This document shows, piece by piece, positions 5,574 to 12,343 of a stretch of DNA of 14,682 nucleotides. The stretch covers positions 1 through 14,682 of the forward strand of contig DLPV01000054.1 of assembly GCA_002477465.1 (NCBI GenBank), in the 5' to 3' direction. The position numbers and the translations under genes were made by a program. The stretch's first letter is position 1, and the number at the start of each line of letters is the position of its first letter. Under the pieces are notes generated by a model. That model was given only the letters and a program-made list of their open reading frames with translations. It was not told the DNA's origin and searched no databases. Source of the stretch: Gammaproteobacteria bacterium UBA7449. Lineage in GTDB: Bacteria > Pseudomonadota > Gammaproteobacteria > Pseudomonadales > Pseudohongiellaceae.

Positions 5574-6602
5574 ATGACTGATCAATCTATCAACCCGGTC
5601 GACCTGATTAGCCCGGTGGACCACTCAACTCCCCAGACCGGTCCCTCCGGTCAGCCGATAGTGCGCACCGAGGGGGGAATCGTCACTGAAGGGAGCAAGG
5701 TGACATGGAACAGGAAATCCATTCTCTGGGCGCTGCCCCAACCTCTTCTGGTTGCCGGCTCAGTATTACTCGTCGCTGCCATGGTGGCGAATGAGTGGGG
5801 CGGCGAATATTACCGAGTCTGGACGCTGTTAGTCGCAGTTTCCGCTACCCCCCTTCTCCTGATCGCCGAGCGCTTCTGGGCCAAGAAGCAGTCCTGGCTG
5901 CTCAAGCCGGATGAAATGGCGGAGGACGTGTTCTGGATGGCTTCGGGTGGATTACTCTGGGGGCCCATCATCTCCGACCTTTATCGCACACCCGTTTCCG
6001 AGGGGTTTCTCGCCCTGCGCGATGTATCTCCGCTGCAAATTGAGTTCCAGCCAAACACCGTACTCGGCCTCATCGGCGCCATGCTGGTTATTCGCTTCAC
6101 TTCCAGCTTTTTCTACTACTGGCTGCACCGGATTCAGCATGAATCCCTGTTCTGGTGGCGCATGCATGCAACGCACCACCACCTGACCAAGATGAGCGCC
6201 ATGCGCGGCAACCGAACCCATCCGCTCGAATATCTAGCGCTCGGTCTGGGCACACCAATGGCTTTGGCCCTGATGGGTGCCAGCGATGAGGTGTTTATCG
6301 TTTCAGCGGCTTTCGGCATGTGGAACGGTAAGTTCAACCATGCCAACTTGCCGATGGTATCAATGCCTGTCTGGGACTGGTTTTTCGCTACAGCGCAGCA
6401 GCATCATTGTCACCATGCTTTAGAGCGCCGTCAGGCAGATTCCAACTACGGCTGTGACATTATTTTCTGGGACCGCGTCTTTGGCAGTTACTGCGGCGAT
6501 GCCGAAGTAGGCCCTGCTGGTGCGGGCAAGGGCGTTCGCCTTTCCATCAAAGACCAGTTGATGCTGGCCTTTTACTCTGACGAACGCCTAAAAAGCCTGT
6601 AG
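5574..6602 (+). CDS. Fatty acid hydroxylase / sterol desaturase family enzyme
   Basis: A 342-residue integral membrane di-iron enzyme of the fatty acid hydroxylase superfamily, which oxidises lipid C-H bonds using O2. Hydrophobic segments lie at about 49-72, 82-99, 119-134 and 161-183. The histidine clusters are H-R-I-Q-H (185-189), H-A-T-H-H-H (198-203), a lone F-N-H-A-N (254-258) and Q-Q-H-H-C-H-H (275-281), giving the HxxxH / HxxHH / HxxHH set of the family. The first 45 residues are polar and probably cytoplasmic. GGAG lies eight bases before the ATG. It sits 71 bases after the second pilin-like gene on the same strand, so co-transcription is likely. The substrate (sterol, carotenoid, fatty acid, ether lipid) cannot be told from sequence. 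Confidence 0.88.
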   Translation: MTDQSINPVDLISPVDHSTPQTGPSGQPIVRTEGGIVTEGSKVTWNRKSILWALPQPLLVAGSVLLVAAMVANEWGGEYYRVWTLLVAVSATPLLLIAERFWAKKQSWLLKPDEMAEDVFWMASGGLLWGPIISDLYRTPVSEGFLALRDVSPLQIEFQPNTVLGLIGAMLVIRFTSSFFYYWLHRIQHESLFWWRMHATHHHLTKMSAMRGNRTHPLEYLALGLGTPMALALMGASDEVFIVSAAFGMWNGKFNHANLPMVSMPVWDWFFATAQQHHCHHALERRQADSNYGCDIIFWDRVFGSYCGDAEVGPAGAGKGVRLSIKDQLMLAFYSDERLKSL

Positions 6603-6642
6603 GCAATGAATTGAAATCGGGTGCGGGTCGCCGGCGCAATGC

Positions 6643-6736
6643 CTTAATCTGGCTGGCTGGTGCAGCGACTTTTGTGCCAAGCTGCTAATGTCTCTTCTAG
6701 TTTCCAGCGGCGCATCAGACGCCCCACCAGATTAAG
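6643..6736. repeat. 10-base inverted repeat, 74-base spacer
   Basis: CTTAATCTGG at 6643-6652 is the exact reverse complement of CCAGATTAAG at 6727-6736. The arms lie in a gene-free stretch just after the hydroxylase gene. There is no T-run, so it is not a convincing terminator. Confidence 0.4.
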
Positions 6737-6853
6737 CCTCTGCTCCACAATGAATAAGCGCGGATTCCTCAAGAGCAGTGTGAGGCAACCGCTGCCCGGG
6801 GCCTTAAGGATCTGACGATCGAGGTAAAGCATCCGGACAGATATTTTTCAGAC

Positions 6854-7292
6854 CTATGTGTGTGGGCAGACCAAGTATGCCTCTCCTGTCGCCTGCTTGG
6901 CATAGGCTTTGATCACCTTGTTAAAGCATTTCACGCAATGAGATTTCCTGCGCATAAGAACTGGCAAACGTTGTTTTAATTTCCCTGCCAACCCGTTGTC
7001 TCATGCCCTGAAATTTCTCCATCCCGATTTTTTCTATCATGGGAGTCAGCAGCCAGCCACCGAGCCCCCATGACATACTAATGGCCCTTTTCAGAGCCGT
7101 GGGTGGTGGGTCCAGGCCACCGTAAATAAACTTCTCTCCACTCAATAGACACCTGAGAGGAAGGAGAATACGCTGCGGGAAACTGGACTATTCAGGCGCT
7201 TTGGCCTTCATATCATCAATTCTTTTTTCATGTTCGCCCGCCCCGCTGATTAACCCTAATAGCTTAGTGCTATAACTGAGAATGTTTTTGTC
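6854..7292 (-). pseudogene. Remnant of a zinc-type alcohol dehydrogenase/quinone reductase
   Basis: The stretch 6921-7145 reads as the C-terminal part of an MDR/zinc-type dehydrogenase: F-I-Y-G-G-L-D-P, then W-G-L-G-G-W-L-L-T-P, then K-T-T-F-A-S-S-Y-A-Q-E-I-S-L. A stop follows. Shifting frame gives the expected tail (V-I-K-A-Y-A-K-Q-A-T-G-E-A-Y-L) ending in TAG at 6854-6856, so one frameshift is needed near 6920. Upstream in the same frame is a TAG (7188-7190) preceded by another protein-like run (H-E-K-R-I-D-D-M-K-A-K-A-P-E), possibly an earlier part of the same gene after a deletion. The catalytic and Rossmann domains are missing. The family call rests on recalled C-terminal motifs. Confidence 0.55.
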
Positions 7293-7736
7293 CTATCAGA
7301 TAACTTTGTCAGGCCGGTCCCAAATATAGGAATCACTGTTGGCTCTGAAGCAACACCGGTAGTTGATACTGATTTGGGTCCTGCGAACGGCAAGACTGTC
7401 CAAGATGCCGTTAACAGCGTGTCTTAAAATGAAACTCTGTACGTGGTGACCGCACATTGTCATCCTGAATATTCTTTAGGAGTTAATGGTTTGAGCAGTG
7501 ATACTGTTTTTATTGCCACAGAAGCACAGGCTCAAGAAATGCTTAATAGAGAGCAAATCTAGGGCAATTTCGCGAGTCGGTCCTCGACAAACCGCTAATT
7601 GATTGGTGACTCTCAATATCCGGTGCCAGACGAAACGTTCCAAATGTCGATAGAATTAAACCTTGGCGACATTGTTTTCGTCCTTGCTCTGCTGGCAGAT
7701 TCCTCACTCAGCATAGGACAAGCTCAGTACTTGTAG
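7263..7736 (+). pseudogene. Remnant of an MBL-fold metallo-hydrolase
   Basis: One frame from 7263 to 7736 reads as an MBL-fold protein broken by TAA 7425, TAG 7560 and TAA 7596. Segments in order: E-N-V-F-V-L-S-D-N-F, then N-I-G-I-T-V-G-S-E (the MBL N-terminal strands), then V-V-D-T-D-L-G-P-A-N-G-K (normally V-D-T-G-L-G), then A-H-C-H-P-E-Y-S-L-G (the zinc motif, normally T-H-x-H-P-D/E-H), then D-T-V-F-I-A-T-E-A-Q-A, and Y-P-V-P-D-E-T-F. Loss of the motif His and Gly fits decay. There is no clear start codon. Its 3' end overlaps the last codons of ygfZ on the other strand. The stop-free stretches together are far shorter than a full enzyme, so the C-terminal half is gone. Confidence 0.6.
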
Positions 7737-8642
7737 ATTTTTTTCAGGGTTTTTAGAAAGCGAGATCGGGGGTTTTTCAGAGTCAAATAATGTTGGTAAA
7801 ATTGCCAATAAAACAGCAGGTTGCTCTGTATTTAAAGAATCCACATGAATCAATATTTCAGCCCTGCCAGCGTCAGCTCCAGTTCCTAACTGCACTTCAT
7901 TGTCGGTTGACAGCCTTGTTCCGTCTGCTGATGCCTGCAACAAGTAGAGCCGCTTCTTGGCCTGGGCACGGTAGTGCATTCGCGCGACTACTTCCTGCCC
8001 GGTGTAGCAGCCTTTCTTGAAATCAACCACACCTGACTGGTCGTAATTCAGCAGCTGGGGAGTGTACTGCTCACTCATCTCAGCAGTGACGTGAACAACG
8101 CCCGCGAGTATCTCGGCACGTAGCCACTGTTCTGGATTGCTGGCAGGGCTGCCAGCAAGAATTGCCGCCTGCTTTTCATCCCAGCACCAGATCTGGTATC
8201 GAGGGTCCGGGCCCGGTAGCCTGATCGAATAGATCCGGTCAGCTGTCGTCACAGAACCAGGTTGTTGTGGCCAGGGAGGCAAATCGCATTGTGCAATCTG
8301 CGGCGGTTGGGATTGCTCGCTACCTACATCGATTGCGCCTAGCACCGCTGCCGGCCCAGCGTCCAGGCTGAGCTCCACCTTTGAAAAAACCGCATACTTC
8401 TTCAGCGTGGCGTACACTTTCTCCGCATTGCCCGCCGTGATTTGCAGGAAGCATTTGTCATTTACCAACACCGCGAGGAAATCGGCTACGACTCGGCCCT
8501 TGAGGTTGCATAAGGCGCCAGGTAGACAGCGATCTGCGCTCAGCATTTCCATATCGCAAGTGACCTGACCCTGCAAAAACGCAAGGGCATCCGTGCCGCT
8601 GACTCGAACGTACTCATACTGCGTCAGCTTAAAAATCTGCAT
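7704..8642 (-). CDS. ygfZ: YgfZ-type folate-binding protein
   Basis: A 312-residue member of the YgfZ/GcvT-like family, tetrahydrofolate-binding proteins that help maintain certain Fe-S enzymes. The family signature K-G-C-Y-x-G-Q-E is at residues 210-217 with the conserved Cys212, followed by A-R-M-H-Y-R (220-225). The N-terminal half (L-Q-G-Q-V-T-C-D, 23-30; G-R-V-V-A-D-F, 49-55) fits the GcvT fold. Length is normal for the family. GAGGA five bases before the ATG supports the start. It is divergent from sdhE across 179 bases, as in many gammaproteobacteria. Its last codons overlap the MBL remnant on the opposite strand. Confidence 0.92.
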   Translation of the reverse strand: MQIFKLTQYEYVRVSGTDALAFLQGQVTCDMEMLSADRCLPGALCNLKGRVVADFLAVLVNDKCFLQITAGNAEKVYATLKKYAVFSKVELSLDAGPAAVLGAIDVGSEQSQPPQIAQCDLPPWPQQPGSVTTADRIYSIRLPGPDPRYQIWCWDEKQAAILAGSPASNPEQWLRAEILAGVVHVTAEMSEQYTPQLLNYDQSGVVDFKKGCYTGQEVVARMHYRAQAKKRLYLLQASADGTRLSTDNEVQLGTGADAGRAEILIHVDSLNTEQPAVLLAILPTLFDSEKPPISLSKNPEKNLQVLSLSYAE

Positions 8643-8821
8643 GTTAATCCTCTGGTAAACGAATGAATCGGCGAGTCAAGCTGATCCAGCAGGCCTGGTT
8701 AGCAGGGTGGTCAGTTAGTGACTCCTCAACATAATGCGAAGCAGCGTTGAAGATAGATCACTCTTCGTGATTAACGCATAATGCGCCATCTTCCAATCGT
8801 CACTGAATTTCTGGTTATTAT

Positions 8822-9091
8822 ATGACTGAATTGAACAAGCAAAAAATATTCTGGCATAGCCGCCGTGGCATGCTTGAGTTGGATCTTCTGCTGGTGCCAT
8901 TCGCAACGGAGGTATTCGAAAACCTTTCCACTGAAGATCAATTGTTATATCGCGACTTACTGGCTGAGGAAGACCAGGATTTATGGAACTGGTTTTTGGA
9001 GAGGGTGGAACCCTCTGAAGCCAGGTTCAAATCAATGATTGAGCGAATTCTCGCGCACAAGGCTAACCAGGTCTATGCTGGAACGAGTTAA
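8822..9091 (+). CDS. sdhE: SdhE, FAD assembly factor for succinate dehydrogenase
   Basis: An 89-residue member of the SdhE/YgfY (Sdh5-like) family, which promotes covalent FAD attachment to the flavoprotein subunit of succinate dehydrogenase. The key R-G-x-x-E motif is present as R15-G16-M17-L18-E19, and the following L-D, the D-Q-L-L-Y-R-D-L-L-A-E-E-D-Q-D-L-W-N-W run (about 38-56) and the helical C-terminus are typical. Length is normal. No clear Shine-Dalgarno is seen. It is followed after 18 bases by ygfX, with which it is usually paired. Confidence 0.92.
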   Translation: MTELNKQKIFWHSRRGMLELDLLLVPFATEVFENLSTEDQLLYRDLLAEEDQDLWNWFLERVEPSEARFKSMIERILAHKANQVYAGTS

Positions 9092-9109
9092 TTCCAGTGA
9101 GTTCTTCAT

Positions 9110-9550
9110 GTGTTCGAGCTCGACATCAGGCCTTCCCGTTTAGCTCTGCAGTTCCTGCTGTTTGTTCACCTCTGGGCAAGTCTCGCGCTGTGTTTGACTG
9201 AGCTGCCCGCCAGCCTGCTAGCGGCATCTCTGCTGGCTCTGGGTCTCTGCGGCACCGCGAGAGTCCGTGCCGAGTTATCCGGGTCCGCGGTTCGAATCCT
9301 GCGCGCTCGAATCCGCCAGCAGTCGTGGATTCTGGAAAGCCGGCAGGGTGAGAGACAGTATCAGCCCCCCGCAGTGATCTTCGCCAGTGAATTGTTAATC
9401 GTACTGGTTTTCAAGCGGGAGATTAACGCTGCAGAGACAGGTGGAGTGTGCCCGAAAGTGCTTCTTATTTGCCCAGATAGCCTCAGCGGCCTGCAGTCGC
9501 GCAGGCTCCGCCGCTATCTGCGATTTGAGTGTCCCGAAGCATCGCCCTAG
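9110..9550 (+). CDS. ygfX: YgfX (CptA-like) inner membrane protein
   Basis: A 146-residue protein, partner gene of sdhE (YgfX family). In E. coli it was described as the toxin CptA of a proposed toxin-antitoxin pair with YgfY, a role that is debated. Two hydrophobic helices close together (about 11-29 and 33-50) are followed by a soluble domain with W-I-L-E (73-76) and a C-terminal P-D-S-L...R-R-L-R-R-Y-L-R (122-138), which matches the family. The start is GTG; the nearby ATG at 9108 is in another frame. The gene ends at TAG 9548-9550, sharing a CTAG palindrome with the convergent nadB stop. Co-transcription with sdhE is likely. Confidence 0.8.
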   Translation: MFELDIRPSRLALQFLLFVHLWASLALCLTELPASLLAASLLALGLCGTARVRAELSGSAVRILRARIRQQSWILESRQGERQYQPPAVIFASELLIVLVFKREINAAETGGVCPKVLLICPDSLSGLQSRRLRRYLRFECPEASP

Positions 9551-11184
9551 GGCGTGAGCAGGGTATCCTCGGGTGCAGCCAGCATTTCCGGATGGTCGAG
9601 GGTAAAATGCAGCCCGCGACTCTCTTTGCGCTGCAATGCACAGCGAATGATGAGCTCCGCAACCAGCGCCAGATTGCGCAATTCCAGATTGTCATTGGTC
9701 ACGCGATGCTTGATGTAGTAGTCCCGAACTTCTTCGCGGATCAGCCGGATTCGGCTATGGGCTCGCTCCAGTCGCTTGGTGGTTCGAACGATGCCCACGA
9801 AGTCCCACATAAAACGCCTGATCTCATCCCAATCATGTGACACCAGTACTTCGTCATCGGAATCGGTGACCCGGGATTCATCCCAGGCCGCGATGTGCGA
9901 AACCAGCTCGGTCTGTTTGAGCTTGGACCCGATACTCTCGGCCGCGCCAAAAGCGACCACGAAGCATTCGAGTAGGGAATTGCTGGCCATGCGGTTGGCC
10001 CCGTGTAGCCCGCTGAAACTGGTCTCGCCGATAGCGTAGAGATTAGCGATATCTGTTTCGCCGCGCTCATTGGTTACTACCCCACCGCAGGTGTAATGGG
10101 CCGCAGGCACCACCGGGATGCGGTCGGTGGTGATATCGATACCAAAGCCGAGACAGCGCTGAAAGATGTTTGGAAAATGTTCTTTAACAAAATCTGCCGG
10201 TTTATGGGTGATGTTCAGGTACACGCAATCACAGCCCAGACGCTTCATCTCATGGTCGATGGCCCGCGCCACGATATCCCGGGGTGCCAGTTCCGCCAAT
10301 TCATGAAATTTGGGCATGAAGCGCGACCCGTCCGGTAACTCCAGCAGGGCACCTTCGCCGCGCAGGGCTTCAGTGATCAGAAATGATTTGGCGTGCGGGT
10401 GATACAGGCAGGTGGGGTGGAACTGATTGAATTCCATGTTGCCAACGCGGCAACCCGCGCGCCAGGCCATAGCAATGCCATCACCACTGGCACCGTCGGG
10501 GTTGCTGGTGTAAAGGTAGGCCTTGCTGGCGCCCCCGGTAGCGAGGGTGACAAACCGTGAACGGATCACCTCGACCTTGTTGCTGACTTGATTCAGGACA
10601 TAGACCCCAACACAGGTGCGCCCAGAGCTCTCTGGGGCGGTCTGTGTCACTAAATCCACAGCAGTACAGCCTTCGAGCAGGCTAATGTTGGGATGCTCCT
10701 GTGCGCGCTTCTGGAGCGTCTGGAACACAGCCTTGCCAGTGGCATCAGTCGCGTGGATTATGCGGCGATGACTGTGCCCGCCCTCCTGGGTGAGATGCAG
10801 CGATGTCAGGTCCGCCACCAGCGCAGCAGATGGTGGGTCAGCCTCGACGGCATCCCTGGTCGTAAACGGGACACCTTGGTCCACCAGCCAGTTCACGGCC
10901 CTGGCGCTGTTCGCGACCACATGTTCGACTACGTTCTTGTGACACAGGCCCACGCCTGCCTTGAGGGTGTCCTGCACATGGGAATCGACGCTGTCCGAGT
11001 CGTCCAGCACCGCAGCAATGCCGCCTTGGGCATAGAACGTGGCGCCTTCCTGCAGATCGCCTTTGCTTAATACCGTGACGCGGGCGAAGTCTGCCGTACG
11101 TAGCGCAAGGGTCAGCCCTGCCGCACCACTGCCTATAATCAAAATGTCGGTTGCGTGCCCCTCGGAGGCCTTGTGCTCTTCCAT
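9547..11184 (-). CDS. nadB: L-aspartate oxidase
   Basis: A 545-residue flavoprotein that oxidises L-aspartate to iminoaspartate, the first step of de novo NAD synthesis; NadA then uses the product. The FAD-binding G-S-G-A-A-G is at residues 18-23, G-A-T-F-Y-A-Q-G-G-I-A at 47-57, and the active-site E-G-G-H-S-H-R-R-I at 134-142. Further on are R-D-I-V-A-R-A-I, A-H-Y-T-C-G-G, and the FAD-contacting L-Y-A-I-G-E followed by G-L-H-G-A-N-R-M-A-S-N-S-L-L-E. Length agrees with E. coli NadB (about 540). No strong ribosome-binding site is visible before the ATG. It is convergent with ygfX and divergent from rpoE, an arrangement known from many gammaproteobacteria. Confidence 0.96.
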   Translation of the reverse strand: MEEHKASEGHATDILIIGSGAAGLTLALRTADFARVTVLSKGDLQEGATFYAQGGIAAVLDDSDSVDSHVQDTLKAGVGLCHKNVVEHVVANSARAVNWLVDQGVPFTTRDAVEADPPSAALVADLTSLHLTQEGGHSHRRIIHATDATGKAVFQTLQKRAQEHPNISLLEGCTAVDLVTQTAPESSGRTCVGVYVLNQVSNKVEVIRSRFVTLATGGASKAYLYTSNPDGASGDGIAMAWRAGCRVGNMEFNQFHPTCLYHPHAKSFLITEALRGEGALLELPDGSRFMPKFHELAELAPRDIVARAIDHEMKRLGCDCVYLNITHKPADFVKEHFPNIFQRCLGFGIDITTDRIPVVPAAHYTCGGVVTNERGETDIANLYAIGETSFSGLHGANRMASNSLLECFVVAFGAAESIGSKLKQTELVSHIAAWDESRVTDSDDEVLVSHDWDEIRRFMWDFVGIVRTTKRLERAHSRIRLIREEVRDYYIKHRVTNDNLELRNLALVAELIIRCALQRKESRGLHFTLDHPEMLAAPEDTLLTP

Positions 11185-11317
11185 GAATAATCTGTAACTC
11201 GCTGTAATTTATCAGTTTATAATGGTAGAAACCAAAAAGCTGTCGCTCCACCGCGCGCGGTGTCATGCTCTTGATTAGAGCGGCTGCAGGCAGTTTCTAG
11301 ATTGACGACGCCGCCTC

Positions 11318-11339
11318 AGAGGTGCGAAAGAGGTGCGAA
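11318..11339 (+). repeat. Perfect 11-base tandem duplication
   Basis: AGAGGTGCGAA occurs twice head to tail (11318-11328 and 11329-11339), about 37 bases upstream of the sigma-E promoter match. It could be a slippage product or a paired regulator site; nothing in the sequence distinguishes these. Confidence 0.6.
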
Positions 11340-11375
11340 GGTCTAGTAGAATGCGGGTTATTTTATCGCTTCCGC

Positions 11376-11402
11376 GAACTTTTGCACGCTGCGACTGTCA
11401 GA
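11376..11402 (+). promoter_or_regulatory. Sigma-E/AlgU-type promoter for rpoE
   Basis: GAACTT (11376-11381), 16 bases, then TCAGA (11398-11402). The consensus for RpoE/AlgU promoters is GAACTT-N16/17-TCtgA, so the -35 is perfect and the -10 differs in one base. It lies about 124 bases before the rpoE start codon and would make the sigma factor autoregulated, as in E. coli and Pseudomonas. Confidence 0.7.
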
Positions 11403-11512
11403 TTCGCCTTGAGGGTTCCTGTAGATTGGCCTGCGCAGCCCTCGCGAAAAGTGATCAAAGAGTGAGTTAAGTCACTGTCTTCGGCGCGAAAATTAGGGGA
11501 AGAGAGACAAGA

Positions 11513-11542
11513 ATGGACAAGGCGAATGGCAGACGCGACTGA
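11513..11542 (+). CDS. Nine-residue leader ORF overlapping rpoE start
   Basis: An ATG 13 bases before the rpoE ATG opens nine codons and stops at TGA 11540-11542, inside rpoE. A purine-rich AGGGGAAGAGAG stretch precedes it, while rpoE itself has only AAGG three bases before its ATG. Ribosomes stopping here would lie on the rpoE start. In E. coli a leader ORF (rseD) is translationally coupled to rpoE; this one is far shorter and any equivalence is speculation. Confidence 0.2.
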   Translation: MDKANGRRD

Positions 11543-12095
11543 CCAACAGCTCGTTGACCGGGTTTTGGCGGGAGATAAAAATGCCTTCAACTTTTTGGTG
11601 ATGCGCTATCAGCACAGGGTTGCAGCGCTGATCGGCCGATTCGTTCAAGATATCCAGGAAGTGGAGGACGTGACCCAGGAAGCTTTTATCAAGGCGTATC
11701 GTGCTCTGCCTCTGTTTCGTGGGGATAGCGCTTTTTATACCTGGTTGTACCGTATTGCAGTTAACACAGCGAAAAACCACCTGGTGTCCAGAAGCCGACG
11801 CCCGCCAGCCACGGACCTGGAGGTGGATGAAGCCGAAGTCACTGAACTTGGCACGGTGCTGAGAGAAATTGAAACCCCTGAAGGCAGCTTGGCCACTGCT
11901 AAACTCAAGGCCGCCATCGATACTGCTATTGATGAATTGCCCGAGGACTTGCGGACTGCTTTTACACTGCGGGAGTTTTCCGGGCTAAGTTATGAAGACA
12001 TCACAGAGGTGATGGACTGCCCGGTTGGTACCGTGCGCTCGCGCATATTTCGGGCGCGGGAAGCGATTGATAAGAAGATCAGGGAACTCCTTTGA
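11526..12095 (+). CDS. rpoE: Extracytoplasmic-stress sigma factor RpoE/AlgU
   Basis: A 189-residue group IV sigma factor for envelope stress. Region 2 spans about residues 20-88, with the core-binding/-10 recognition helix Q-E-V-E-D-V-T-Q-E-A-F-I-K-A-Y-R-A (44-60) and F-Y-T-W-L-Y-R-I-A-V-N-T-A-K-N (70-84). Region 4 spans about 136-186, with the -35-binding HTH from L-S-Y-E-D-I through V-G-T-V-R-S-R-I-F-R-A-R (154-178). Length and motifs match AlgU/RpoE of pseudomonads and enterics closely. Followed by rseA and mucD on the same strand, but with an unusually long 248-base gap before rseA. Regulation is probably by its own promoter (11376-11402) and by RseA binding to the protein. Confidence 0.95.
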   Translation: MADATDQQLVDRVLAGDKNAFNFLVMRYQHRVAALIGRFVQDIQEVEDVTQEAFIKAYRALPLFRGDSAFYTWLYRIAVNTAKNHLVSRSRRPPATDLEVDEAEVTELGTVLREIETPEGSLATAKLKAAIDTAIDELPEDLRTAFTLREFSGLSYEDITEVMDCPVGTVRSRIFRAREAIDKKIRELL

Positions 12096-12125
12096 GCTTG
12101 ATTGCGGTTTTTTGTCCTAGCTGTA

Positions 12126-12152
12126 GAACTTTTTGTCATGAGCAGGGTCTGA
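12126..12152 (+). promoter_or_regulatory. Consensus sigma-E/AlgU promoter ahead of rseA
   Basis: GAACTT (12126-12131), 16 bases, TCTGA (12148-12152): a full match to the RpoE/AlgU consensus. It begins 31 bases after the rpoE stop codon and lies 192 bases before the rseA start. It would let sigma-E transcribe its own anti-sigma factor (and mucD) independently of rpoE. Confidence 0.75.
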
Positions 12153-12184
12153 TTGATAGTGAGTTGCTAGACTCTGGGCTTGGT

Positions 12185-12202
12185 GATTGGCTAGATTGGC
12201 TA
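12185..12202 (+). repeat. Perfect 9-base tandem repeat in the rpoE-rseA gap
   Basis: GATTGGCTA is repeated head to tail (12185-12193, 12194-12202), downstream of the sigma-E promoter match and so within the predicted rseA leader transcript. Function is unknown. Confidence 0.55.
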
Positions 12203-12302
12203 AGAGCAATCAGAGGGTTTATCGAAGTAAGTCATATCAGAGAGATAAGGTCTGTGTGACGTGCGCCCGGGCAAGACTCAAGTTGCGCTTCACCAACCAG
12301 AT

Positions 12303-12340
12303 TTAAGTAGAATCACACTATTAGATAGAGTTAAGTAGAA
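12303..12340 (+). repeat. 10-base direct repeat before rseA
   Basis: TTAAGTAGAA occurs at 12303-12312 and 12331-12340, 28 bases start to start, the second copy ending three bases before the rseA ATG. No Shine-Dalgarno is visible in this position, so the repeat occupies the ribosome-binding region. Confidence 0.5.
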
Positions 12341-12343
12341 CGT

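Larger units (their letters stand above)
11185..11525. other. nadB-rpoE divergent intergenic region
   Basis: A region of 341 bases. It contains a TATAAT on the plus strand (11218-11223) without a matching -35 box; on the minus strand the same site reads ATTATA and might serve nadB. It also holds an 11-base tandem duplication (11318-11339), a good sigma-E promoter match (11376-11402) and a nine-codon ORF overlapping the rpoE start. No larger gene is seen. Confidence 0.5.

Noticed and set aside
5513..5581. 22-codon ORF with AGGTGA upstream between the second pilin-like gene and the hydroxylase gene
   Set aside because: Very short, no family; it may help ribosomes reach the hydroxylase start, but the sequence alone does not show this.
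6644..6832. 62-codon minus-strand ORF after the hydroxylase gene
   Set aside because: No ribosome-binding site, no recognised family, and half of it is covered by an inverted repeat; surrounding DNA is full of gene remnants.
9291..9301. GGTTCGAATCC, identical to a tRNA T-loop, possibly a tRNA fragment or attachment site
   Set aside because: It lies inside the intact ygfX reading frame, the flanks do not form the T-stem, and there is no tRNA body or repeat copy nearby.
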